Source: Blastobasis lacticolella (lineage: Eukaryota > Arthropoda > Insecta > Lepidoptera > Blastobasidae). Taken from it: a DNA stretch of 64,000 bases. The notes under the pieces were generated by a model. That model saw only the letters and a list, made by a program, of their open reading frames with translations. It was not told the DNA's origin and did no database searches. Each line of letters starts with the position of its first letter. The first letter of the stretch is position 1. Shown one piece after another: positions 21,144 through 31,559 of the stretch. A program made the translations under genes and the position numbers. The stretch covers positions 15,450,501-15,514,500 of the forward strand of contig LR990053.1 of the NCBI GenBank assembly GCA_905147135.1, written 5' to 3'.

Positions 21144-21965
21144 GCTGGTACGTAAGCGTAACACCGCCAGAATACGCGCCGCGATACAATTAGCAAGTTT
21201 TCTTGTTTTGTACGAGCTCGTATTTTTCTACGATACGACTGCGTCGCTGTTGTGCCGACCCTATCACTACATCAAGTATTAGATAACACCCAACATCGAA
21301 GGTAGATATTTGTGGATACATTAATTCAATGTAGAATCATTACTATAACTTGTAACAGTAGGTACCTACTAGGGTCTCTATTGGTGTTCTCATGCGACAG
21401 GTCCCCATGATGTACTGCGGAGCCATGGTGTCGCCACAGCCGTCGTTTTGTAACGTTTCCGACATCTCTGCGTCTGCATCAGGTCTCTATCATACCGCAA
21501 TACGTATGTGTAGGCTTCAATTAATACGTAGAATAGGACATGCAATTCGGAAATAGGACTGTATCTCGAGAAGTTGTTGTATTGCTTTTGTTCAGTATCG
21601 ATTTGTGGTCATCGTGCTTTCTGAAGTAGTAACCTGTATGTTGTCTTTGTAGTAGAATCCTGCTAATAGGATATTGCTAGAACAGATGCAAGTATATAAA
21701 AAATACCCGCTAGTAATGAAGACATGTAGGTATCTCAACGTCACTAGAATTACAAGTATGGCCTAACAAGTATAACTCATGGTACAAAGGGTGGTGCGTG
21801 GTGCGGTAAGTTCCATTTTAATTTTACTACAACCTATATTTCATAAAGTGCTTTTACTTCGTTGCTACAATACAACTCTATCAACAGCTTAGAGTTCTTG
21901 AACAAAGCCATCGAGTAGTTGCCTTTAGTGCGATGTGAGTGCTAATGTTTGTATCTCTGTGTCAG

Positions 21966-22096
21966 GCGACGATTATGAGTACACTGGTGGGTCAGGCGAC
22001 GGGTACCAGCGGTCTTCGAAGCGGTCCTACCACGGGGCTTCCTCCGGCGCCGCGGCATCTGCGTCCGCGTCTTCATACCACCCCTATAGGCGTTAG
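21966..22096 (+). CDS. Hrb27C: Hrb27C last exon: GDDYEYTGGSGDGYQRSSKR...
   Basis: The acceptor CTGTGTCAG ends at 21965. Entry in phase 1 reads GDDYEYTGGSGDGYQRSSKR and then SYHGASSGAAASASASSYHP, YRR and TAG at 22094-22096. The acidic/aromatic DYEYTGGSGDGY recalls the YDYGGYGSGYDYDY block near the end of Drosophila Hrb27C (from memory), so this is probably the conserved C-terminus. The RSSKRSYH and RR pieces could supply a basic, possibly nuclear-targeting tail. All phase-1 donors of the gene (7333, 9207, 14683) can join it in frame. Confidence 0.88.
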
Positions 22097-23411
22097 CGAG
22101 TGACGTCACGTCGACGCTTAGGCGCCATTACAGGTCGACTGACGTCATCATTCCAATGTACTCCCTTTGTCGAGCCGACGTGAGAACCCCCACCGCATTC
22201 CGCACAATCCGGGGCACTTGGAATATGCACGATACGGTTCGTATCTCCATCAACATTTATGTCTATTGACAAGTCGGTAGAGAATTGTGTGATGCTATTA
22301 TACTTTTTTAATGTAATGTTTTTGTATTGTGTCCACACGAAAGATGTGCCTCGTGCATTGAAGAATCTCTTTTATTTTGTCTCGCGACATCGACGTCACA
22401 CAAATGTAATACGAACGCAACGAACCGTACTGTTGGCGACTTGTAAAAAAAACTTGTAAAATATTGATGATTATTATATTATTTTTTTCTATAAAACGCA
22501 ATCATTAAGTTTGTAAATGATTTTTAGCTGGCTCTAGTCTATAAGAATCGTTAAGTTCCCCGTCATAGACACTGGAATTGTAACACCATTGACCCTTTAT
22601 TGTTACAGCTTTCGAGTCCAATGATATTAGTTTTGAGATTTGATTTTTTGTCATATCGTTTGAACTACGATTTTAGATCGATGACAACTCGAAACGTATT
22701 CTTATAAACTTCAGTTCTGCGATGTTTTAGGTTAGTTTGTATTGTGGACTTTATGTGAGTAGTGTGGGCTGGACATTGGTATCCAGTAAGCATTTCGAAT
22801 TTTCGAAATCACCAGTTGTAACAAACTTTATTGAATAAGTATTTCATGTCCATTTCCACAGAAATGTCTGGGTCCGTACAGAGCGGTCCATTTGATGACA
22901 GGTCCATATCTGTTTGTATAGTTTCTTTGCGCAACTGACACATAAGTACCTTTTCATTACATTCACGTTCTTGGGAACAATACATTAGATTCCATTCGCA
23001 ATTTGTTGTAAGGAAATTAACTATTTATACACCTCTCCCCTTAGACATAACCTAAATTGACTTGTATTTTTCTATACATTTTTAGATTTATATCACTTAA
23101 CCGTTAATGGTTAAAATTACCAGTTAGATTCCAAACTAATCATATGTTTTAGTGTAAGCAAGCAACACGCAATCATGTCGAGGCAATAGATGTTATGGCA
23201 TTTATGAAAATTCGTATGTAGCTGTAGTGTGATGTGGGCAAGTGGATTGAATTAGCATGAATTCTTTGTTTCAATGATTTTGTCACATTACGGCGCTCGG
23301 ATGCATCGGCGCCCGGGCGGCGCGGGCTCGCGCGCCCAAGTCATGAATCCATTGTTCTCTCATTGACACGGTGTAATGTTTCTTGAATAAATTAACTAAA
23401 TATTCTAAGTT
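22097..23411 (+). other. Hrb27C: 3' UTR of the full-length Hrb27C isoform
   Basis: From TAG 22094 to the AATAAA at 23386. It is AT-rich and repeat-free, with one GC patch at 23292-23340. No frame of note. Confidence 0.6.
23386..23391 (+). terminator. Hrb27C: Candidate poly(A) signal AATAAA (last exon)
   Basis: TTGAATAAATTAAC, with TTTTATTT-rich sequence 20-30 nt downstream, about 1.3 kb after the last stop codon. Confidence 0.55.
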
Positions 23412-26342
23412 TTATTTAAATTGACAGACGACTAGGCGTCCTATCCTAACTCCCCACGAACCGACAGACTTACTTAGGTGCGACGTGTGCCACACTACTT
23501 TGGGTTTGAGAAATGACAGAAACCAAACGATATTTTTTTATAATTAACGTATTTTTATTTTTGAGTCATTTTTAAATTACATTTTATAACGCGAGTAGGT
23601 AGGCCTTGTTAATATTTAAATAATGTACGTTAAAATTTAATGACATCGGCTAAGTACAATGAGAAATAGATCAGAATTATGTAATAATTGTAATTAAAAT
23701 TAATGTTTATAACGATGTAATTATAATATATAATAGAATTTAATGTACATTATATTTTTATCGCTATTAAAGATGAAATCCGATTGACATTTAATTAGGT
23801 CACGCACGACGAAGTAATATAGAAATTATTCTAGACTTATCTAATTTTAATATTAGGCTCTAAAATTAAGAAGTTTACATAATAATTAGCACACAGGAAT
23901 TAATTTTAGTTTAGCACTTCAATCTCTGGACCATAGTGATAATTTTTAGCCACCTACCGTTATCTATTTTTAAATTTATTTCTAAGTAATCTTGGCTTAG
24001 ATTTTTATATAAATATAAACATGATCTTGCTATAAATTAGTGTTTACGGAAAATTCTAATGTAGAATCATCTAAATAAATTGTGTAAAGTTACTTTTCAC
24101 ATTATTTATTTAATCAAAGCTTGGAATTAGTTTATAATATTACATACAGTTACACACTATGGACAGACAGTTTATTGACAGATATTTAGTGACGCAGAAA
24201 TAGGCGTGCCATAATCCTTAATTTTCAATAGCGATTTTGGATGCAACTTATTCTGTAAAAATACAATTAGATACCTAGTAAATGACAATATTGACACATT
24301 TATTAACATCTAAGGAAGGGGAAGGTAAGGCACTGGGAGATAAGCGTTAGGTTAGGGAGATATTTGGACAAATTTATTGGAATGAGCAGTTTTCCAATAG
24401 GTATCTAAAGCATTCCTAACCACTCACTAGATGGCGGCCCGACAATTTTAGTAATTGATAATCGCTTGAAATATGTTCTTAGCAAAGAGGATATAAACAC
24501 TGGGTACGTTGTATTGGATAATATTGTATTTATCAATAGTTTTTAACCATTTTAGAGGTTGTAATAAATTATTACAAACAAAACAAACATCAATTTAACT
24601 GAGTCAATTCGTTTCATGGACACTAGGATCAAGAATGGACACATTACAAATCACAAATAATATGAAAGGTTTGTATAAAATACATTTCGTTGAACCTTTT
24701 GGTAAAAATTACCAAAATTGTAGGGCCATCTATTGATGCTTTTTGAAACCAATTGACAATACCTACTGGAAAACTCCTCATTGGAACAATTGATACAACA
24801 TGCACTATAAAATCGCCTACCTACTTACTAGTTAGACACCTACTTATTCAAAAGTTCAGGAGACGACGATTCAGAAAGTGAAAAAATTACTAAATACAAA
24901 TTCGTCCACGTGAGAGTAACGTTCAAGGACCAATTTGTTGGTTAGAATAGAATGCAACACTCGACATAGCCCAATGACGTTGAATTCGAGTTGGTAAGTA
25001 TTTTGACACCCTTGTCGAACAGTGCTGTAGGTACTCTCTGTGAAAACTTTTTTCGATCTCTGGGCTGGGGATCGTTTTCTAGACGTTTGTGTGCGATTGG
25101 TCCAATGGTGAAAAGAAATGTTTATCACTTTTATGTTTATCAACTTTTAACTGATAATCTTGTAGATTGGCGGCCCGACAATTATTTTTTCTTTTCCGAC
25201 ATTCAGATCTTCGCTACGTGGTGGTATTTTGATATGGCCACTTTTACTCTCCTGTAATTTAAACGGCGCCCCTACCATTATTTTTTACCGACAATTGGTT
25301 GATTTCATCCATGTAATCAAAGTTACGATATTCTATGGTGGATTAAAGAAAATAAGCTACACCTAGTTTACCCCTACTCATACCTCTACCCTTCCTTACT
25401 CCCGTCCCAAAGTTCAATCTCGATTCCCGCAGGCCTATAAAATTTGAATCAATCAGGTCAGTTTGGATCAGTTGGATTAATTGCGCACAAACGATTTCTA
25501 GGTTTGATGCTCCCCCGCAAGCTATATATATGAAAAAATATATACCAAAAAATATATTGACGTAAACAACTGCTTAGAACCTGGCTCAGAATTTGACTGA
25601 AGGATTATGAGCTCTGCGCAATAGCTGGAGTCGTGTTTGCAGCCTACATGTAACTTTCAGCTGCTTTTGCGCCATTGATAGCGACGAGAAATTGGATAGG
25701 TACCCATCTCATAATCTATCACTATCCATTGCAGGAGTTAGGGAGGGAACCAATACAAGAATAGGTACTTGCTGGATATGGGAAAACGGGGTTGATCTGG
25801 AAAGAGGAAAATGAAGTCATTTTATTTGGCCACTTGTTCATTTCCATAGCCGTGGCAGGCCGATTATCGTTAACTAATCGGATATTACGAGTTGGTACCT
25901 ACCTACGTCGGTAAAATAATTGTGCCTATTGGGTGCACAATCACTTTACCTTACAATGAATAGTACGTACCTACTTCTATAGTTTGAAAACAATATTCTT
26001 TAAGGTATACCACCTATGATATGAAGTTGGTGAGTAGGTACTGATGCGGAGTAGGATCTCCAAGAAGTGGCCCACCACTTAGAAATATAGCGCTTCTGTG
26101 TTTAATTTTCTTACAGGAGATTGACTTGGATGTAAACTGACATAAACATCTTTTCGATTACCATTAAACTGCGCCTGAACCAATATTATGGCACGAAACG
26201 CATAAAATTATTTTTGCTAACTATTATGGGCCAGGCGCAGTTTATAGAAAGTTTTTGTGTGGTGTAGACAGACAATCAAATCAGTCTCTATATTGGGGAT
26301 TGTGCCCATTTTGTTTACGCTGGTCTGAGCGTACTTGTATGC
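23412..26342. other. Convergent intergenic spacer
   Basis: AT-rich spacer between the 3' ends of Hrb27C (+) and the ankyrin gene (-). It holds a fold-back element at 24362-24803 and a hairpin with arms TTAAACTGCGCCTG (26164-26177) and CAGGCGCAGTTTA (26232-26244). Frames at 24871-25257 have no recognisable domain. Confidence 0.6.
24362..24803. repeat. Fold-back element with ~100-nt imperfect inverted arms
   Basis: Left arm words TTGGAATGAGCAGTTTTCCA, ATAGGTATC and CTAGATGGCGGCCCGACAAT reappear inverted at 24700-24803 as TTCCAATGAGGAGTTTTCCA, GTAGGTATTG and ATAGATGGCCCTACAATTTT. The centre is unrelated AT-rich sequence. It is probably a non-autonomous DNA transposon. Confidence 0.7.
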
Positions 26343-26348
26343 TTTATT
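26343..26348 (-). terminator. Candidate poly(A) signal of the ankyrin gene
   Basis: TTTATT on the + strand is AATAAA on the minus strand, about 420 nt beyond the TGA at 26768-26770. Other minus-strand AATAAA motifs lie further on (for example 25821-25826), so the exact 3' end is uncertain. Confidence 0.45.
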
Positions 26349-26767
26349 AGCAATCAGTGCTTGAACATTTTTATACACACCTCATTGATGCTATGATTGA
26401 TGGAGAGTCATTGAATGCTCCGCAGCAGTACCACAACGATTTCCAGGTCCAGGTCAAAGTGGACTTGGGGCGCTCACTCAATTTATAAGTATGTAGGTAG
26501 GTACATACAATACCTACAACCGTAGATTTACATAGCTACCTAGTGAGTTTTAAAGTGCGTCGGGAAGAATACCCGTTGTCGTGATAACCATTGGGTAACA
26601 GTGTCACAAAGTGACGTGACGTAAGCAATAGTAGCAAAAAAGAGTCGAAAAGGTGTTTCAGTGCATCATCGCGTCGCTTAGCCATCAGTCGGCCTCCATA
26701 AGCAGGGCACGGAGGGTATGGGGCGCGCGAGGGCTATGGTGGGCAGCACCGCCGCCGTGAGTGTGGA

Positions 26768-26889
26768 TCATGGTTCCCCGGAAGCTGAATGGCGGCGCTC
26801 GCAATTGGCGCAGACGCAGGCGGCGGTCGCCGTCGCCGGGGATTGCGCCTGCGCCGCGCGGTAGCAAAGTTCGCGGTAGCGCGCGCAGC
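26768..26889 (-). CDS. Ankyrin gene, last exon: Cys-containing C-terminus
   Basis: The acceptor GTCATTGCAG lies at 26890-26899 on the minus strand. Entry in phase 1 gives GCARYRELCYRAAQAQSPAT and then ATAACVCANCERRHSASGEP, with TGA (26768-26770). The tail is Ala/Arg-rich, with four spaced cysteines (including CVCANC) after two earlier ones. The C-x-C-x-x-C spacing might suggest metal binding, but no known zinc-finger pattern is complete. The frame fits the upstream exon exactly, and GC content is far above its surroundings. No homologue recognised. Confidence 0.78.
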
Positions 26890-26933
26890 CTGCAATGACA
26901 CGGGGTTAATTCATTATCATCGTCTACGTCTGC

Positions 26934-27185
26934 GGGGCAGTGGTCAACTGAATTTGATATGATAATCTTGCACTACTCTAATTTCGTAGACGCTACACGC
27001 AGTGGCCAACGTAGATAACTTAGTGTAGAATTATTCCTTCTGCGGGCTATTGTCTAACTCAGTTGGCAATTAAATTTGACATTAGATAATTCTACAATAC
27101 GACACATAATGTTGCCTACGAGTAGGGTAAGATTATTATATGTCAAATTCAGTTGTCCATTGAGATAGTCAAGAGCCCCAATAGG
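26934..27185. mobile_element. MITE family M1, compound copy
   Basis: Two M1-type units appear juxtaposed or nested. AGTGGTCAACTGAATTTGA lies at 26939-26957. A second inverted pair, TAACTCAGTTGGCAATTAAA near 27056 and GTCAAATTCAGTTGTCCATT near 27146, brackets 27048-27185. They match the ends of the MITE at 20985-21143. It sits in the last intron of the ankyrin gene. Confidence 0.65.
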
Positions 27186-27446
27186 GTCAGTCTTAGTTTC
27201 GTCTGGATCCGCTATCCTCGTTCTCCTGTACTTCGCCCGGTGTTCCTCGTATGTGTCGCTTTGAAAATATCGGACGGCTGACGAGATTGAAAATAATAGC
27301 TAGCGTTGCCTTTTGCATGTCAATCCATCGCTTCTTGGGTTTAATTTTAGAGCTCATTTGAACCCGTAACGCGAGTGTTGAAATCTCTACCGATTATTAC
27401 CTACCTATACTTACAAATATGAATAATTATGAGGGTAAATACTCAC

Positions 27447-27518
27447 CTGTGGGCGGCAGTGCCAGGCGGGTGTCGGCTGCGAAGCCGCGCTGCGCGAGTC
27501 GGTCCAACAGCGTGCTGG
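27447..27518 (-). CDS. Ankyrin gene exon: ASTLLDRLAQRGFAADTRL...
   Basis: The minus-strand acceptor GATGGTCAG (27519-27527) and donor GTGAGT (27441-27446) bracket 72 nt, entered and left in phase 1. The peptide is ASTLLDRLAQRGFAADTRLA and then LPPT, followed by the split Gly. STLLDRLAQRG looks like an amphipathic helix. A different acceptor about 29 nt upstream would place a TGA in this frame, which supports the acceptor chosen. GC-rich against AT-rich flanks. Confidence 0.75.
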
Positions 27519-27599
27519 CTGACCATCACCGTTCCGAGTCCGCCTCCGGACCTGAAGTAGTGCAAGGTATCGAGATTAGGCAACACATATTATTATTGT

Positions 27600-27945
27600 A
27601 CAGCTTGTTAAGTAGCAGGGTTACGGAGGTCAGATGCCAGTCGCTCCACTAATTATCTGATCTGCCAATTCCTGGTTTATGGCAAAGGCGGAACCCGAGC
27701 CTTCAAATTTTTTTTATCAAAATTCAAATTTTTTTTATTGATTAGGACATTAAATATCTCTTTCAATCGTCAAAAAGGAGGGGGGTAGGAAAGTAGGAAG
27801 GAAGCACACAGTGACACGCTGGCCGCCCCATGGCAGCAGCAAACTTACCCCACGCCAGTCACGACCGGACCGTGCCCGGCGATGCCAGGCAAAGTCGGAC
27901 CGCGCTCAATGTGTGCGCGAGAGCACAACCGGGACATTAACGCTT
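27600..27945 (+). repeat. SINE family A, interrupted copy
   Basis: TAAGTAGCAGGGTTACGGAG..CAGTCGCTCCACTAATTATC and GATCTGCCAATTCCTGG match the body of the copy at 3404-3755. The 3' end, GAGAGCACAACCGGGACATT, occurs only at 27911 or so, after about 200 bp of unrelated inserted sequence that includes A/T-rich direct repeats (CAAATTTTTTTTAT). Confidence 0.65.
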
Positions 27946-28321
27946 AGTTAAAGTACAGAATGTAGGTACATCTGAGGTTGATTTAATGAGATTGACAAAG
28001 GAGGGACGTGATTGGATCGCGACACATCACATAAACAGCCCCTCTCACACGTAACACGGTAACTCCCCTCGTAACACGGGTAGGTCCACGGCTGGACCGA
28101 GACTTCTCCACATTTTAGTGGTGGGTTTTGCCATAATCTCTACGCTTGAGAAGCGGCTTGGAGTTTTGGAGATCACAGTTTTGAATCCTTGGAAAACTAA
28201 GTCCTCCAGACCACGCTGTGCTGTTCATTTCCTGGTACCTATACGGAGGAAGTGGCTGGTCTGCTTAATGCCCGATTTACATTGGACAAGTGTTTAGGAA
28301 AAAAGGTAAGTAGGTTAGTAA

Positions 28322-29443
28322 TGCGCCTATTACATATACCTAAATTCAGTAGACTAAATTCAGAAGCAACTAGCTTCTAAATTTAGAAGCTTCTGATTAC
28401 ACTGTTCTAAATTCGTTTACTGGTTGAAGCGTCACGAAGTCGGACGTGTTGTGGTACTTTTGAATTCTCGCCATTCTGTTTTCTTTTTATTTAGATGTTG
28501 CGTTCGAAAACTGCACTGCTTGACATTTATATGAAACTGAACATGATTCTTATAAGTAAGCGATCATATTGCCGTTAATGACGCTCTCGAATAATGTTTG
28601 GTAATATTTATTTTAAATATGATTTCTCTAAAAAGGCCTAATGTTACAAGATTAAACTCCCACAGTTAAATTACTAGGCAAAAATGAGTTTCTAAACGAA
28701 CCTTCCTAAATACGTTTCTAATTACGCATTGTCTAAAATAAGATGATAATTTTGACAGCTCACTAATTGTTGGTACTTGGCGCACGCCTATGAAATTTCG
28801 TGTTTTTTTTCCATAAAATGCACTACGGATAATGTCGTACTTCGTAGACAGGCCCGCCCCTTTAGTGAAGTGCCACGAATAACGAATAACAACAGACAAT
28901 TGAAAATCGGTATTCGAATAAAATAAACGAACATTTAAAATTGACATTTAGATAATTACATTATTTTTAGCAACTATAACTCTTATTCCTTGTTTGGATT
29001 TCACAGTAAGAGATCTTTCACAACAACGATTTCGACTCGACGACTCGCGTATTTTACGGAATAGGCTGACTAACCAAATAAAAATACGCACGTGTCGAAA
29101 TCGCCGTTGTGGAAGGATTTTAATGTCGTATTAATAAATTATTAATTCAAAAGAAAATAAATAGTTTATTTTGTATAACACGTACTGAATAATCATGCAA
29201 CTATCGATTCCAAGTTCTACGACAATGTTAATCGAATAGAGTCGTTAACGATTTTACACTACCCCATCCCCATTGTGAACTGTCAAAATTATCATCCTAT
29301 ATTTAACAAAGTAGGCTTCTAAATTCAGAAACCATACGTTCTTCTAAATTTAGCATCCTAACTTGCCAAATGCGATTACATTTGACTAAATTCAGTAACT
29401 GAATCATTTAGTCTACTGAATTTAGGAATGTGTAATAAGCGCA
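28322..29443. mobile_element. PIF/Harbinger-like non-autonomous element with nested insert
   Basis: The imperfect TIRs are about 45 bp. Left: TGCGCCTATTACATATACCT then AAATTCAGTAGACTAAATTC. Right (reverse complement): TGCGCTTATTACACATTCCT then AAATTCAGTAGACTAAATGA. The flanks carry TAA on both sides (28319-28321 and 29444-29446), the 3-bp target duplication expected of PIF/Harbinger. No transposase is seen. The interior carries the dispersed repeat also found at 4828-5295. It lies in the intron between the ankyrin-gene exons at 30090 and 27518. Confidence 0.78.
28742..29303. mobile_element. Repeat nested in the Harbinger-like element
   Basis: Bounded by inverted GATGATAATTTTGACAG (28742-28758) and CTGTCAAAATTATCATC (29282-29298 or so). 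Most of its interior matches 4828-5295. This suggests a second, independently mobile unit that landed in the 28322-29443 element. Its own target duplication is not clear. Confidence 0.6.
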
Positions 29444-29650
29444 TAAACCGATCGGACAGTAGAGAGTCAACTCGGCTTGCAGGTAGGTCAAAATTTAATC
29501 ACTTTATACTTATTGTTTGTGGCAAGTGCACCCCTCGCGCGCCCGCTCAACCCCCCTCGCAGCACTTCACTGAGAGATGCTCATGAAGTTAATTATGCGC
29601 AAAATTGCACGTAGAATAAGTATTTGGTGACGTTGCTTGTCGATGTCGCT

Positions 29651-29708
29651 GTTTCGCTTTTCAGACACATCATAGTCACCAAAAAGAAAAGTAGCTGAAA
29701 AGCGAAAC
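29651..29708. repeat. Perfect 14-bp hairpin
   Basis: Arms GTTTCGCTTTTCAG (29651-29664) and CTGAAAAGCGAAAC (29695-29708) around a 30-nt loop. Confidence 0.85.
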
Positions 29709-30089
29709 CGTCGTTAGAATTTGTAGGCCGAACGGGTTTTCTTACTTATATAACCCACTCAAGAGTAAATACTGTGTCGAAATATCGGGCTACTCGTCAA
29801 CAAAGGTACGCGGTAGGAAACCCGGAACATACCCTTAAAATGTGTAATCAGAACAACATGGATGGATTGGATTTTTTCTTGTACTATTCAACGTAGAATA
29901 ACCTACGTCACCTGCACAGTCTTTAACGTAAGTCGATACGGGTTTATGCTAAATTCCATTCTGGAGACAACACTCACGGAACGGTTCATGGCTCCCTTGT
30001 TAGCTATCGCTGCAAGCCATATCCATCATACGGTCGATAAGTGGCCATGTAGATAGATACCCGATAGAAATCTCCAAGACAATGCTCAC

Positions 30090-30165
30090 CATCGTTAGCA
30101 GCGGGCGAGAGTCCCCCGGACTTGTCCTCTGTTCTCTCAGGTCTGGGGGACGGCGATCCGTCCTC
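30090..30165 (-). CDS. Ankyrin gene exon: EDGSPSPRPERTEDKSGG...
   Basis: The minus-strand acceptor TTGTCTTTGTCTCCAG is strong, with a pyrimidine tract at 30166-30181. The donor GTGAGC is at 30084-30089. Entry is phase 0 and exit phase 1. The peptide EDGSPSPRPERTEDKSGGLS, then PAAND, is a charged, Ser/Pro-rich, probably disordered linker after the ankyrin domain. It includes SPSP motifs that could be phosphorylation sites, though this cannot be tested here. Confidence 0.8.
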
Positions 30166-30356
30166 CTGGAGACAAAGACAAAATTAAGTAAGGATGGAGG
30201 TAGAATCTCCGCAGCCTGCTTACGAAATATTATCTGTTAAGGTATTATACATAGACACGACAGATTTAATTGCAATTTTCCTACTTAAAACTGTGTACTA
30301 TAGGTACTTCTTACATGTAAAGCTAAATTCCTTATACCTACCTAAACGGGTGAGTT

Positions 30357-30613
30357 CAGTAGCCGTATTCACAATGGATCGGAAATCGGATTCGGACACG
30401 GAATCGACAAAGGACCCCGCAAAAGTTCTTAGGAAAATGTGGTTTCAGTTAATTTTGATGAAATTTTCATATGTTATAGAGAGTAGAGTTTCCGTGGAAT
30501 CTATCGGGATTCTGAATAACAGTGTTCGAATCGATCGACACGGATTCGCCGCTCACGAATTTCGTGTCGAATCGTTCGAAAACGGTTTCGAATCATTGTG
30601 AATACGGCTACTG
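30357..30613. mobile_element. 257-bp MITE with perfect 20-bp TIRs
   Basis: CAGTAGCCGTATTCACAATG at 30357-30376 is repeated exactly as the reverse complement at 30594-30613. The interior has further GAATCG/CGATTC-rich subterminal motifs (GGAAATCGGATTCGGACACG and GTTTCGAATC). No clear target duplication is seen. Confidence 0.85.
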
Positions 30614-31121
30614 TAGGCTAATGACGTAACGCTGTTGGCGATGAACCTATGAAATCGATGATGCAGAATCGTAAAAGTTACAATTTAAATAATTGAAAGC
30701 AGATAATTGTTGATAACAGCTTTACGTAATTAGACTACAGTTAAAATGTATCGTGTGTGTGTGGCGCTGTTTCATGAAACTGGCACAATCGATACCTATA
30801 GGCACTAAGTATTTTAGGTAGGTGACCTACATAACCTATAATTCGTTTGCTTAAATCATTTCCACATAACATTAAGTACTTATAGGCAGGCAGGCGTACC
30901 TTCTTACTGAAATCCTTACGTAAATCTGCAAACAACTCGAGTGACTAAGCCCGCTAATAACACGTTCGGAATGTAGATAGATAGCGAACTTAGAGACTTC
31001 AAATTGTTTACAGTACATGCTGAGGAAGTTTAGTAAGACTTGAATTGAGGGTTCGTTTTAATTAATAATCAAGGCGTCACTTAGAATTGCTATATGTATA
31101 AAGTTGGGTGGTTTATTCTTG

Positions 31122-31380
31122 ACGACCTGAGTGGTTAAGTTGGTTGACATGCCGGTCGCCACTCACGAGGTCCCGTGTTCGATTCCCGGCCGAGCAGAAA
31201 TTGAATTTTAATTTCTGTTACGGGTCTGGGTGTAGTACGTATATTAAATAAGTATGTATTTAAAAAAAGTATTAAAGTAGTTTATCAGTTATCCAACACC
31301 CATAACACAAGCTTTGCTTACTTTGGGGCTAGATGGCGTTGTGTGAATTTGTCCATGCATATTTATTTATTTATTCTGGT
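31122..31380 (+). repeat. tRNA-derived SINE, family B (plus orientation)
   Basis: The tRNA-like head GACGACCTGAGTGGTTAAGT..GTGTTCGATTCCCGGCCGAG is followed by the body AATTTTAATTTCTGTTACGG and the end GATGGCGTTGTGTGAATTTG, then a TTTATTTATT tail. It is the best-preserved copy of the family at 856-1112. Confidence 0.78.
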
Positions 31381-31559
31381 GCCTGTTCAGTTTAGTCCTT
31401 CAGTCTATAGGTAACATAATCGGTTTCGTGTCAGTAAGGTTGTGGTGCAACATACTTATCTGACCCAGTGACAGCGTCGCTGTTGTAGGAAGTGATATGA
31501 CACTAAGTTCTAACTTTGGTCAGATAGGTTTGTAGCACTCTAAGATGAACGACTGAGGG

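Larger units (their letters stand above)
19131..21965. other. Hrb27C: Hrb27C intron before the last exon, with hairpins and a MITE
   Basis: No gene is recognised. Frames at 20108-20317, 20274-20573 (minus) and 20641-20948 (plus) have no known domain and overlap perfect hairpins at 20137-20169 and 20660-20703, so they are more likely parts of degraded mobile DNA. A MITE lies at 20985-21143. Confidence 0.55.
1419..22096 (+). other. Hrb27C: Hrb27C (hrp48 / DAZAP1-like hnRNP) gene, 3' part
   Basis: Gene-level entry. Exons 1419-1609, 3203-3285, 6343-6558, 7132-7333, 9118-9207/9212, 11040-11209/11242, 14599-14683/14757 and 21966-22096 join in one frame through GT-AG introns. The peptide carries the Hrb27C signature blocks in order: IDPKPCNPRTLQKPK, VFLGGLPSN, IMYDQEKKKSRG|FGFLSF, VEIK.AEPRDGSG, APINM.QG.NGQMGGPP, GYQGWGTSP, NYQGWGAPP, and GGSW..WNMP.NS. 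The family is an abundant hnRNP A/B-type RNA-binding protein with roles in splicing, translational repression and mRNA localisation (oskar and gurken in Drosophila). RRM1 and the start codon are outside the window to the left. The 3' half offers several alternative C-termini, described under each exon. Confidence 0.95.

Noticed and set aside
30194..30601. 135-codon + strand frame
   Set aside because: It spans MITE 30357-30613. The charged SDSDTESTKD part comes from its GAATCG-rich interior.
31122..31195. Possible tRNA gene
   Set aside because: Head of SINE family B: box motifs only, no cloverleaf, followed by the same body as 856-1112.
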